From Gammaproteobacteria bacterium (GTDB taxonomy: Bacteria > Pseudomonadota > Gammaproteobacteria > Burkholderiales > Nitrosomonadaceae), in NCBI GenBank assembly GCA_015709635.1, contig CP054180.1:2976001-3040000 (forward strand): a DNA stretch of 64,000 nucleotides, given 5' to 3'. Below the pieces are notes generated by a model. That model did no database searches. It was not told the DNA's origin and was given only the letters and a program-made list of their open reading frames with translations. Shown here piece by piece: positions 56,014 through 64,000 of this stretch. Made by a program: the position numbers and the translations under genes. Each line of letters opens with the position of its first letter. The first letter of the stretch is position 1.

Positions 56014-56601
56014 TCAACTCGAATGATAGGTATGCATAAACTCTTTTGAAGCACCATACCATCGTTTGATATAAGTGTTTTCTAAAATACTTAAGTTATT
56101 TGAGATCTGTTGAACAAACCAGCTGATCATACCATCCCATTCGGTGATATTTCCTGACGGAAGAAGTTGCCACTGAAGTTGCTCAAGAGTCCAGTTTGAC
56201 TTGATACTATTCGTTAGCATAGAACAGCAAACCCAATTTTCCTCAGAATCTACCCCTCCATATGCTACAGGCACGACATGATCAATTGTTGGGAAAAGCT
56301 CCCAGTAAGCCATATGACCCTCAGTCATTTTTCCATTTTTATGGTATGGAAATTCCGATGGAAGATATAGAGATAAAAGCCGAAGTGCTGGTGGATATAT
56401 GAGTCGCGTGCCTCGGTAACGATCAATGAAGCCATCTCGGACAAAAATCTTTGTCATCATCCGTGGGGTATAAGCTCGACCACTTCTCTGATATGGGTTA
56501 AATGGATATTCGGTTGTAATTACTTGAGAAGCACTTGAAAAATCTTGCGCTGCGATTAGGCGACATGCTTTTTCTATAACTCTGCTGTGGTCAATCTTCA
56601 T
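56014..56601 (-). CDS. HNH endonuclease-like cargo protein
   Basis: A 195-residue protein with a late HNH-type core: PTIDHVVPVAYGGVDSEENW followed by VCCSMLTNSIKSNWTLEQL. This gives the His-Asn-His/Lys arrangement common in restriction-like nucleases. There is no zinc knuckle. It is the only leftward gene of the island, behind the terminator and next to attR, a common place for cargo such as anti-phage genes. Its role is not known. GC is low compared with the chromosome. Confidence 0.65.
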   Translation of the reverse strand: MKIDHSRVIEKACRLIAAQDFSSASQVITTEYPFNPYQRSGRAYTPRMMTKIFVRDGFIDRYRGTRLIYPPALRLLSLYLPSEFPYHKNGKMTEGHMAYWELFPTIDHVVPVAYGGVDSEENWVCCSMLTNSIKSNWTLEQLQWQLLPSGNITEWDGMISWFVQQISNNLSILENTYIKRWYGASKEFMHTYHSS

Positions 56602-56753
56602 TAGTTGAACCCCAAAATACTTTTGTTTTCTTGAATCATATATACGGTTTCAACTGGTTTTAATCAGTAAGCTTGTGAATAGCAATTATTATCGCTGTTT
56701 TTTCTATATGGACTCTAAAAACTCAGGAAAAGAGGGGGTACTTTTCAGAAAAC

Positions 56754-56840
56754 GGGTAAGTTTGCGGGTAAAATTTAAAACACAAAAACTTATACTGGCT
56801 TATTTACTGGTTTTCATGGAATCATTCGAATCCCATCCTC
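56754..56840 (+). repeat. attR of the tRNA-Ser island with adjacent arm-like sites
   Basis: TTCGAATCCCATCCTC (56825–56840) is an exact 16-bp copy of the tRNA-Ser 3' part at 46721–46736. GGGTAAG (56754) and GGGTAAAA (56766) lie just inside, as at the left end. The island is thus about 10.1 kb. In 56602–57038 I see no convincing gene; small open frames lack ribosome sites. Confidence 0.8.
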
Positions 56841-57038
56841 GACTTATATTCCCATCAATAGTACCATCAAAAAAATCAAACAAATTTTGTTCTTAATTCC
56901 TAACGCTTGGTCATTTCAAAACGCAAATTAGCTCATCCCAGTTCGTCGTATAGTTGGGGCTTTTATTTTCCTGCTTCATTTTCCAGGGCTGCTTGAATCC
57001 TTCGGATGCTAATTTTAAAGTGCCCCGTCCCATACGGG

Positions 57039-57162
57039 TGTCAATCAACACACAAAAGTTACCAGGTATCAACATCCAAAAGTTACCAGTTGAGAGATGA
57101 GCAGTTTAATTATCAAGGGCATTTTTACGATGCTTAAATCGATAGGAATCGTTACCGGTTTC
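57039..57162 (-). mobile_element. Right-end remnant of an IS21-family element
   Basis: The end begins TGTCAATCAACA and contains two 22-bp direct repeats (57044–57065 and 57068–57089, each ending AAAAGTTACCAG, 20 of 22 bases equal). Multiple terminal repeats are typical of IS21. Next to them, reverse strand 57162–57106, the frame reads ETGNDSYRFKHRKNALDN and stops, which resembles the C-terminus of the IS21 ATP-binding protein IstB. The rest of the element is gone. It replaces the C-terminus of the resolvase. Confidence 0.6.
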
Positions 57163-58960
57163 GAGATATTCATCATTTCGCAGATTGTTTTGATCGGTAG
57201 CTTCTTTTCTTGATACAGTTCAACCGTCAATTGGCGTTTATTGGTATCTAGCGATTTAGGTCGACCGCCTTTGCGGCCCCTGGCACGTGCTGCCGCAAGC
57301 CCTGCGCGAGTACGATCTTCGATCAGATTACGCTCAAACTCTGCTAAAGCAGCAAAGATGTGAAAGATTAATTTTCCACTACTTGATCGAGTATCGATTG
57401 CTTCTTCAAGGCTCCAAAAGCTTACACCCCATTGCTCCAGACGATTAACCCATTCAATTAAATCTTTCAGAGAACGACCCAAACGATCTAATCGCCAAAC
57501 TACCAATGTATCGAGACCTTTGCAAAATAGCGTAAATTTTTTTGAGCGTAATTCCCGATTTATTTGTAAGTTACCGGGGATTTTTTGTTCAATTTTCGCC
57601 ACACGAACCAGGAATATCCCTCAACACCGGCTATTTCCAGTTGAGAGGATACAATATCCCTATGTTTGTGTAATTATTCGACGATCCGCAAAGAGTCTGG
57701 GGAGTCTTTTCAAGTTATAAGCCATTGCCAGTAGCGTATGCCAGGCATGCGCCAAAGCCAGGCCGCGGTAACGCAGAATTTTGGCATTGAACCAGCGTGC
57801 CTGGCTGCCGAAGGTGCGCTCTACGACATACCGGGCTTTCGCGATGAGATTGTTGCGTTGCAGCTGCCGTCGCGTCAATGGGCCATTCTTTGCAGCCTTA
57901 TCCTGAATGCCGTTTTTAATACCACGCGACTTCAAAGCATCGCGATGTTTTTGGCTGCAATACGCCTTGTCAGCGTGAATACGAACACCTGACCGGATAC
58001 CGGCTTTATCCAGCAGTCAATAGCGGCTTGCTGTCATGGCAGTTTGCAGCAGTAGTGGTTACCGCCATGACCAATCCGTTGTATCGACTACCGTATGCTG
58101 CTTGTAACCAAATACCGGTTTGCCGCTCTTTCTGACCCAACGGGCTTCGTTATCCACGCCAGGATGAATCACTTCAATAACCCGCATCGCTGACTGAGCA
58201 TCTGCTTCATCATCCCGCTCTTCCCGGTCGCTGATCACTTTATAGGCAGGCCGGGTTTTGGGTTTACGCGGACTTTGCGTAATGCTCGCATCAACATGGC
58301 AGCCTTTCCTGACCGTGATATCGTGCATGTGTATTTGCCGATTTACTTGCTCTAATAATCCATCCCAAGCATCCGCTGCCGTCAGTCGGGTTCTGAAACG
58401 CGATAACACAGAGTGATCCGGCACATCATCCTCCAGCGACAACCCCAGAAATCGCATCACATGCAGATTCGAGTTTGCCATGTCTTCCACCGACTCATCG
58501 CTTAAACCGCCATGCCAGATCCCTACCAGCAGCATCTTGAACAGCAGCAAACCTGAATATGCAGGCCGGCCTGCCGCATCCGATATCGGTGCGTAATGAA
58601 CCGCGATTGCTCGATCGATCGCGCTCCAGTCGATCAACCGATCAATCTGCTTTAAGAAATTCCCTTTCCCGGTGCGGCGCGTTACATCATAGTCTGAAAA
58701 ACTCATGTCCAGCTCTTCAATCATATTGTTTTAAAATACAATTGTATCACTCGAGCCATTATCCTGGGATTATTGCCGTGCAAAGGTCTCGTATCATTTC
58801 TACGTAGTAATTCACTGAGCTGTGTTAGACCAAGGCGTTCAGTTTTAACTCCACTAACCTTATCTACAATTATTTTCTCACACCCTGCGGCTTTGAGAGC
58901 ATCTTCCTGTAAGTCGGACTTTTGATCATCCGTCGATACTCGCGCATAACCGATCAGCAT
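57163..58960 (-). pseudogene. tnpR: Tn3-type serine resolvase, split by an IS5-family element
   Basis: The N-terminal part (58960 to about 58791, MLIGYARVSTDDQKSDLQED with the catalytic Ser) and the C-terminal part (57512–57163) belong to one serine recombinase. The latter reads LVVWRLDRLGRSLKDLIEW through GRKGGRPKSLD and TICEMMNISK. Removing 57513–58790 and one GTATC restores LRRNDTLVVWRLDR. The last residues are replaced by the IS21 remnant. It is divergent from the transposase fragment at 59039, as in Tn3-family elements. Confidence 0.88.
57513..58790 (-). mobile_element. IS5-family element with a decayed transposase
   Basis: A 1278-bp element with terminal inverted repeats GAGACCTTTGCA and a GTATC target duplication (57508–57512, 58791–58795). 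The transposase is of the IS5 group: 58724–58059 codes for DYDVTRRTGKGNFLKQIDRL through VFGYKQHTVVDTTD. The C-terminal part 57935–57660 holds LKSRGIKNGIQDKAAKNG-type sequence and RYVVERTFGSQARWF. Frameshifts between them near 58070 and 58017 break the gene, so it is not autonomously mobile. Confidence 0.88.
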
Positions 58961-59038
58961 GGCAAATAAGTTAAAAAACTCACTAAATGGTACATTATTA
59001 TTTACCTTGATTTCTTTACCTCAGCAAAGGAGGTCACC

Positions 59039-59394
59039 ATGCCGCGAATGCGTATTCTCAATACTGTTGAACGGTACGATTTTGATTCTCCACCGACATT
59101 TAACCTCCTTCAACGCAAAAAGTACTTTTATTTCTCTGACACCCTTTTTCACATGGTATCAGGCCTGCGATCGCCGGCACATCAGGTTGGGTTTCTGATT
59201 AGCTGCGGTTATTTTCTAGCGACTAAAAAATTTTTTGCGGCTAACGAATTCCGAGCGGTTGATGTTGGATATGTTACCCAAAAACTGGGATTGCCAGATG
59301 TATTGGTTAATTTGCATGAATACAATGATCGTACTCGTCAGAAACATCAGCAGACCATACTCAAGTATTACGGTTATCAAGCTTTTAGCAGCCA
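59039..59394 (+). pseudogene. tnpA: N-terminal fragment of a Tn3-family transposase
   Basis: About 118 residues starting MPRMRILNTVERYDFDSPPT and including DTLFHMVSGLRSPAHQVGFL, ISCGYFLATKKFFAANEF and YVTQKLGLPDVLV. This is the DUF4158 N-terminal domain of Tn3-family TnpA. An AAAGGAGG ribosome site precedes it. The gene is cut at 59395 by a second Tn3-family transposon. The C-terminal piece after 63817 is consistent with the same gene, but most of the middle is missing. Confidence 0.85.
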
Positions 59395-59427
59395 GGGGTC
59401 GTCTCAGAAAACGGATCGCAAAGTACG

Positions 59428-59985
59428 CTAAGCGTGAGTCGAAGCCGGAACCCAGCGGTATAGCGTCGGAATGGACACGCCGAGGTTCTTAGCCACGTCC
59501 TTGGGCGGAACACCACTGGCCAGCAGCTTTTTGGCCGACTCGATCTTGCTGCCGGTCATCTTTGGCTTGCGTCCGCCTTTGCGACCGAGCTGGCGGGCGA
59601 CTTCCAGCCCTGCGCGAGTGCGCTCAGCGGTCAACTCGCGCTCCATTTCTGCCAGACTAGCCATGACGTGGAAGAAGAACCTGCCTGACGGCGTGCCGGT
59701 GTCGATGGCGTCCGTGATGCTCTTGAACTGGACGCCCAACTTGTGCAGCTCGCTGACCAAATCGACCAGTTGCTTGACGCTACGGCCCAGGCGATCCAGC
59801 TTCCAGACCACCAGGGTATCGCCGTTGCGCAGCATCTCCAACGCTTTGGCCAAGCCGGGGCGTTCGGCGCGCGTGCCGCTCATCGTGTCCTCGAAGACCT
59901 TCTGGCACCCGGCCATAGTCAAGGTTTCGCGTTGCAATTCAAGGTTCTGATCTTGCGTCGAGACGCGCGCATAGCCGATCAACAT
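59428..59985 (-). CDS. tnpR: Serine resolvase TnpR
   Basis: A 185-residue resolvase: catalytic Ser in YARVSTQDQN, LVVWKLDRLGRSVKQL, MASLAEMERELTAERTRAGL, and a C-terminal helix-turn-helix (GVPPKDVAKNLGVSIPTLYRW). The ATG at 59985 gives the usual length; the frame upstream is not used. It overlaps the hepT stop by 7 bp, so hepT and tnpR are translated from one message. Its stop lies inside the left inverted repeat. Confidence 0.93.
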   Translation of the reverse strand: MLIGYARVSTQDQNLELQRETLTMAGCQKVFEDTMSGTRAERPGLAKALEMLRNGDTLVVWKLDRLGRSVKQLVDLVSELHKLGVQFKSITDAIDTGTPSGRFFFHVMASLAEMERELTAERTRAGLEVARQLGRKGGRKPKMTGSKIESAKKLLASGVPPKDVAKNLGVSIPTLYRWVPASTHA

Positions 59986-60371
59986 GGTTTGCTGTTCGCT
60001 CGGTTGTTTCGGTCCTTGCCAGCGGGATCCCATCGCACGGCCGGCAGTTGCTTCAGCAACTCCGGCAGCGCCGTCTGCACGGTGTCCCACACCACATCGA
60101 GGTTGATGTCGAAATAGCCGTGGGCGATGCGGTTGCGCATGCCACGCATGCTGCGCCACGGTACTTCGGGATGCGCCTGGACGAACTCGGTGTAGCCGTC
60201 CATCACCTTCGTCGCGGCCTCGCCGATGATGATGAGGCTCATGATGACGGCCTGCTGGGTGCGTTTGTCCTCCAGGAAGTCATCTTTGGTCAGACCTTCC
60301 ACGAAGCTGCACGCATCTGTCGCAGCCTGCCACATATGATCGAGGTAGTCTGGTAAGCGGTTCTCACTCAT
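59979..60371 (-). CDS. hepT: HepT-type HEPN toxin
   Basis: A 130-residue minimal HEPN (DUF86) protein. The RNase motif R-x4-H-x-Y is intact: MRNRIAHGYF. In HepT/MntA pairs the toxin cuts RNA and is silenced by AMP added to this Tyr region by MntA. It overlaps mntA by 4 bp and tnpR by 7 bp, so the three form one unit. Confidence 0.92.
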   Translation of the reverse strand: MSENRLPDYLDHMWQAATDACSFVEGLTKDDFLEDKRTQQAVIMSLIIIGEAATKVMDGYTEFVQAHPEVPWRSMRGMRNRIAHGYFDINLDVVWDTVQTALPELLKQLPAVRWDPAGKDRNNRANSKPC

Positions 60372-60664
60372 ACCGGTCGCGCCTCCGCGAGCACCTTGGC
60401 CCGGAACTTCGGCGGCAGGTCGGCGGGGGTCAGCAAATCGACGTGGACGCCAAGCAGCGACTCCAACTCGTCTTGCAGACCGCCTAGGTCGAACAGCGTC
60501 GCGCCGGGCAGCGCATCGACCAGCAGATCAAGGTCGCTGCCATCTCGGTCGGTGCCGTGCAGTACCGAACCGAAGACGCGCGGGTTCGCTGTGCGAAATC
60601 GGTTTACCGCTTCGCGCACAGCGCTTCGCTTCATGTCGAGCACAACAGACGGTCGCATAGGCAT
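60368..60664 (-). CDS. mntA: MntA-type nucleotidyltransferase antitoxin
   Basis: A 98-residue MNT protein with the catalytic GS-x10-D-x-D motif: FGSVLHGTDRDGSDLDLLVD. It is the first gene of the mntA-hepT-tnpR unit, divergent from tnpA. MntA neutralises HepT by polyadenylylation in characterised systems. Confidence 0.9.
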   Translation of the reverse strand: MPMRPSVVLDMKRSAVREAVNRFRTANPRVFGSVLHGTDRDGSDLDLLVDALPGATLFDLGGLQDELESLLGVHVDLLTPADLPPKFRAKVLAEARPV

Positions 60665-60817
60665 CCTTTCTTATCGAAACTCGTTGAGATGATATGCAAT
60701 CAAGAATAGAATTTCAAGAACTATTTTCGAGAATCGTAATGCATTGATTTCCCGTGCCGCGCCAGTTACCTTGGCGGGCTTGTCACAAACCTACGTTTTC
60801 AAGAAGGAGGAGACTAG
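60665..60817. promoter_or_regulatory. Divergent mntA/tnpA control region
   Basis: A 153-bp gap between divergent genes that must hold both promoters. In relatives the resolution site res lies near tnpR or in this gap. I see AT-rich partial dyads (near 60680–60740) but cannot define res subsites. AAGGAGGAG before 60818 is a strong ribosome site for tnpA. Confidence 0.4.
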
Positions 60818-63784
60818 ATGCCCCGCCGTTCGATCCTGTCCGCCGCCGAGCGCGAACGCCTGCTGGCGTTGCCGGACACCAAGGATGAGTTGATCCGTCA
60901 CTACACTTTAAACGAATCCGATCTCGCCATCATCCGGCAGCGGCGCGGGCCAGCCAATCGCTTGGGCTTCGCGGTGCAGCTTTGCTACATGCGGTATCCC
61001 GGCGTGATGCTTGCGGTGGATGAGGAACCATTTCCCTCATTGCTGCGTTTGGTGGCTACGCAGTTGAGGGTGCCGCCTGAAGCATGGACGGACTATGGCC
61101 AGCGCGCTGAGACACGCCGCGAACACCTGCTGGAATTGCAATCAGTCTTTGGCTACAAATCTTTCACTACGCGGCACTATCGCCCCAGCGTGTACAGCCT
61201 CGATGAACTGGCATGGCAGACCGACAAAGGGATCGTGTTGGCCACGGCTTTGGTGGAAGGTCTGCGCCGCAAGAGCGTGCTCCTTCCTACACCTGGCGTC
61301 ATCGAGCGCATCTGCGCCGAGGCGATCACCCGTGCCAACCGGCGCATCTACGAAATTCTGGCCGAATCGCTATCGGACGCGCATCGTCGTCACTTCGACG
61401 ACCTGCTCAAGCGGCGCGATAACGGCAAGACTACCTGGCTGTCCTGGCTGCGTCAGTCACCGGCCAAGCCTAACTCCCGGCACATGTTGAAACACATCGA
61501 GCGCCTCAAGGCATGGCAGGCGCTCGACCTGCCTGCTGGCATCGAGCGGCTGGTACACCAGAATCGACTGCTCAAGATCGCCCGCGAGGGTGGTCAGATG
61601 ACGCCAGCCGATTTAGCCAAGTTCGAACCGCAGCGCCGCTACGCAACCCTGGTGGCACTCGCTATTGAGGGCATGGCTACCGTCACCGACGAAATCATCG
61701 ACCTGCATGACCGCATCCTTGGAAAACTATTCAACGCCGCCAAGAACAAGCATCAGCAGCAGTTCCAGGCATCCGGCAAGGCGATCAACGCCAAGGTGCG
61801 TCTGTTTGGCCGCATCGGCCAGGCGCTGATCGAAGCCAAGCAAAGCGGCGGCGATCCGTTTGCCGCCATCGAGGCCGTCATGTCTTGGGATGCGTTCGCC
61901 GAGAGCGTCAGCGAGGCGCAAAAGCTCGCCCAGCCCGAAGACTTCGATTTCCTGCACCGCATCGGTGAAAGCTACGCCACATTGCGCCGCTACGCGCCGG
62001 AATTCCTCGACGTGCTCAAACTGCGGGCCGCGCCGGCCGCCAAGGACATGCTCGATGCGATCGAGTTGCTGAACGGAATGAACACCGACAACGCCCGTAA
62101 GGTGCCTGCCGATGCGCCGACCGGCTTCATCAAAGCACGCTGGCAGAAGCTGGTCATGAGTGACGCCGGCATCGACCGGCGCTATTACGAGCTGTGTGCG
62201 CTGTCGGAGTTGAAGAACGCGCTACGTTCCGGCGACATCTGGGTGCAGGGGTCGCGCCAGTTCAAGGATTTCGAGGACTACCTGGTGCCACCCGAGAAGT
62301 TCGCCAGCCTCAAGCAGGCAAGCGAATTGCCGCTGGCTGTAGCCACCGACTGCGATCAGTATCTTCACGACCAGCTGAGCCTGGTGGAAGCGCAGCTTGC
62401 CATCGTCAACCGCATGGCGGTGACCAACGACTTGCCGGATGCCATCATCACGGAGTCTGGCTTGAAGATCACGCCGCTGGATACGGCGGTACCCGACACC
62501 GCACAGGCCCTGATCGACCAGATGGCAATGATCCTGCCGCACGTCAAGATCACTGAGCTGCTGCTGGAGGTGGACAAGTGGACGGATTTCACCCGCCACT
62601 TTACGCACCTGAAATCGGGTGACCTGGCCAAGGACAAGAATCTGCTGCTGACAACGATCCTGGCCGACGCGATCAACCTAGGCCTGACCAAGATGACCGA
62701 ATCCTGCCCCGGCGCGACCTACGCCAAGCTCACCTGGCTGCAAGCTTGGCATATCCGTGACGAAACCTACTCGACGGCGCTGGCCGATCTGGTTAATACG
62801 CAGTTCCGGCATCCCTTTGCTGAGCACTGGGGCGACGGCACCACGTCATCGTCCGACGGTCAGAATTTTAGAACCGGCAGCAAAGCCGAAAGCACAGGTC
62901 ACATCAACCCAAAGTATGGCAGCAGTCCAGGGCGGACTTTCTACACCCACATCTCCGACCAGTACACGCCATTCCACACCAAGGTGGTGAACGTTGGCGT
63001 GCGCGACTCGACCTACGTGCTCGACGGCTTGCTGTACCACGAGTCCGACCTGCGTATCGAGGAACACTACACTGACACGGCAGGCTTCACCGATCACGTC
63101 TTCGCTCTCATGCATCTACTCGGCTTTCGTTTCGCGCCGCGCATCCGCGACCTCGGCGACACAAAGCTCTACATCCCGAAGGTCGATGCTACCTATGCGG
63201 CGCTGAAACCGATGATCGGCGGCACGCTCAACACCAAGCATGTCCGCGCCCACTGGGATGAAATCCTGCGACTGGCTATCTCGATCAAGCAAGGCACGGT
63301 GACTGCTTCTCTGATGCTGCGCAAGCTCGGCAGCTACCCGCGTCAGAACGGCTTGGCAATTGCACTGCGCGAGCTGGGCCGCATCGAGCGCACGCTGTTC
63401 ATTCTGGACTGGCTACAAAGCGTGGAACTGCGTCGCCGCGTGCATGCCGGTCTGAACAAGGGCGAAGCACGCAACGCGCTGGCTCGTGCCGTGTTCTTCA
63501 ACCGCTTGGGCGAAATCCGCGACCGTAGCTTTGAGCAGCAACGTTACCGGGCCAGCGGCCTCAACCTGGTAACGGCGGCCATCGTGCTGTGGAACACGGT
63601 CTATCTGGAGCGTGCGGCACTTAGACTGCGTGGCAATGGTTATGCCGTCGATGATGCGCTGTTGCAGTACCTATCGCCGCTGGGCTGGGAGCACATCAAC
63701 CTGACCGGCGATTACCTCTGGCGCAACAGCGCCAAGATCGGCGCGGGCAAGTTCAGGCCGCTACGACCATTGCAACCAGCTTAG
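60818..63784 (+). CDS. tnpA: Tn3-family transposase TnpA
   Basis: A 988-residue transposase with the N-terminal DUF4158 domain (PRRSILSAAERERLLALPD) and a C-terminal DDE domain: VNVGVRDSTYVLDGLLYHES, HVFALMHLLGFRFAPRIRDL, RASGLNLVTAAIVLWNTVYL. The frame is complete, and the stop codon lies in the right inverted repeat, as is normal for the family. It is only distantly similar to the fragment at 59039. Confidence 0.95.
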   Translation: MPRRSILSAAERERLLALPDTKDELIRHYTLNESDLAIIRQRRGPANRLGFAVQLCYMRYPGVMLAVDEEPFPSLLRLVATQLRVPPEAWTDYGQRAETRREHLLELQSVFGYKSFTTRHYRPSVYSLDELAWQTDKGIVLATALVEGLRRKSVLLPTPGVIERICAEAITRANRRIYEILAESLSDAHRRHFDDLLKRRDNGKTTWLSWLRQSPAKPNSRHMLKHIERLKAWQALDLPAGIERLVHQNRLLKIAREGGQMTPADLAKFEPQRRYATLVALAIEGMATVTDEIIDLHDRILGKLFNAAKNKHQQQFQASGKAINAKVRLFGRIGQALIEAKQSGGDPFAAIEAVMSWDAFAESVSEAQKLAQPEDFDFLHRIGESYATLRRYAPEFLDVLKLRAAPAAKDMLDAIELLNGMNTDNARKVPADAPTGFIKARWQKLVMSDAGIDRRYYELCALSELKNALRSGDIWVQGSRQFKDFEDYLVPPEKFASLKQASELPLAVATDCDQYLHDQLSLVEAQLAIVNRMAVTNDLPDAIITESGLKITPLDTAVPDTAQALIDQMAMILPHVKITELLLEVDKWTDFTRHFTHLKSGDLAKDKNLLLTTILADAINLGLTKMTESCPGATYAKLTWLQAWHIRDETYSTALADLVNTQFRHPFAEHWGDGTTSSSDGQNFRTGSKAESTGHINPKYGSSPGRTFYTHISDQYTPFHTKVVNVGVRDSTYVLDGLLYHESDLRIEEHYTDTAGFTDHVFALMHLLGFRFAPRIRDLGDTKLYIPKVDATYAALKPMIGGTLNTKHVRAHWDEILRLAISIKQGTVTASLMLRKLGSYPRQNGLAIALRELGRIERTLFILDWLQSVELRRRVHAGLNKGEARNALARAVFFNRLGEIRDRSFEQQRYRASGLNLVTAAIVLWNTVYLERAALRLRGNGYAVDDALLQYLSPLGWEHINLTGDYLWRNSAKIGAGKFRPLRPLQPA

Positions 63785-63817
63785 CGTACTTTGCAATCCG
63801 TTTTCTGAGACGACCCC

Positions 63818-64000
63818 TATATCAGCGACGATGCCTTACGCCAGGTCATCCAGGCAGCGCAAAACAAGTGCGAAGGCTTTAATAACTTTGCTCAGTGGGC
63901 ATATTTCGGATCGGACACCATCGAGGAGAATGTGCGCGAGGATCAGCTGAAGATAATCAAGTACAACCATCTGATTGCCAATCTGATGATTTTCCACAAC
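63818..64000 (+). pseudogene. tnpA: C-terminal fragment of another Tn3-family transposase (runs off window)
   Basis: The frame is open from the edge of the inner transposon to the window end and reads YISDDALRQVIQAAQNKCEG, AQWAYFGSDTIEENVRED and KIIKYNHLIANLMIFHN. This is the conserved end of Tn3-family TnpA proteins. It is most likely the tail of the transposase whose start is at 59039; about 700 residues between the two are absent. Confidence 0.8.

Larger units (their letters stand above)
59395..63817. mobile_element. Complete Tn3-family transposon with a HepT/MntA module
   Basis: A 4423-bp unit with 38-bp terminal inverted repeats (59395–59432 and 63780–63817; 37 of 38 bases match; ends GGGGTCGTCTCAGAAAACGG). 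It holds tnpR, hepT, mntA (leftward) and tnpA (rightward). The 5 bp on each side (AGCCA and TATAT) do not match. This is unusual for a fresh Tn3 insertion and suggests an adjacent deletion, in agreement with the missing middle of the host transposase. Confidence 0.93.

Noticed and set aside
56675..56896. A 73-codon frame crossing attR
   Set aside because: It spans the attachment site, has no ribosome site and no recognisable domain.

Overview
The window looks like a chromosome segment of a betaproteobacterium, most likely of the Nitrosomonas group. This is inferred from gene order (rsgA–pterin dehydratase–M48 protease–orn; miaB–ybeZ–ybeY–corC–recJ; ftsY–ftsE–ftsX–rpoH), a PEP-CTERM protein, a FecR/TPR outer-membrane receptor and moderate GC. 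No rRNA gene is present, so the genus is not proven.

Layout. 1–7.5 kb: 3' part of a FecR–TPR–beta-barrel protein, a lipoprotein, a decayed IS3 element, a PEP-CTERM protein and an HNH nuclease. 7.6–20.4 kb: housekeeping genes (mfd; then miaB, ybeZ, ybeY, corC, recJ and a membrane protein as one leftward operon). 20.5–37.4 kb: a complete type I-C CRISPR-Cas locus. A WYL regulator and a Tat-signal HIRAN protein lead into cas3-cas5c-cas8c-cas7c, then cas4, cas1, cas2 and an array of 78 repeats. Two toxin-antitoxin-like modules lie inside the cas genes: a nucleotidyltransferase/HEPN pair between cas7c and cas4, and an antisense PemK/MazF plus ribbon-helix-helix pair between cas4 and cas1. The cas7c frame is broken near its 3' end at a TTT TGA site, and the missing C-terminus continues in the +1 frame.

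37.5–46.6 kb: conserved core genes (rsgA, pterin dehydratase, M48 protease, orn, EF-hand protein, M16 protease, ftsYEX, rpoH). rpoH has a CIRCE operator over its promoter. 46.65–56.84 kb: an integrated, phage-satellite-like island at the 3' end of tRNA-Ser(CGA), bounded by a 16-bp direct repeat. It carries an integrase, an AlpA-like regulator, a CHC2 primase domain, a DUF927 replication protein, a small-terminase-like protein and an HNH nuclease. Its DUF927 gene is broken by two insertion sequences whose precise removal restores the frame, and it holds an unusual density of GGGTAACA/TGTTACCC motifs. 57.0–64.0 kb: nested transposons. An old Tn3-family unit has its resolvase cut by an IS5-family element and an IS21-family end, and its transposase cut by a second, intact-looking Tn3-family transposon (59395–63817) that carries a HepT/MntA toxin-antitoxin pair.

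The strongest candidates for something new are the CRISPR locus with two embedded toxin-antitoxin modules and a frameshifted cas7c, and the GTTACC motif family of the tRNA-Ser island.
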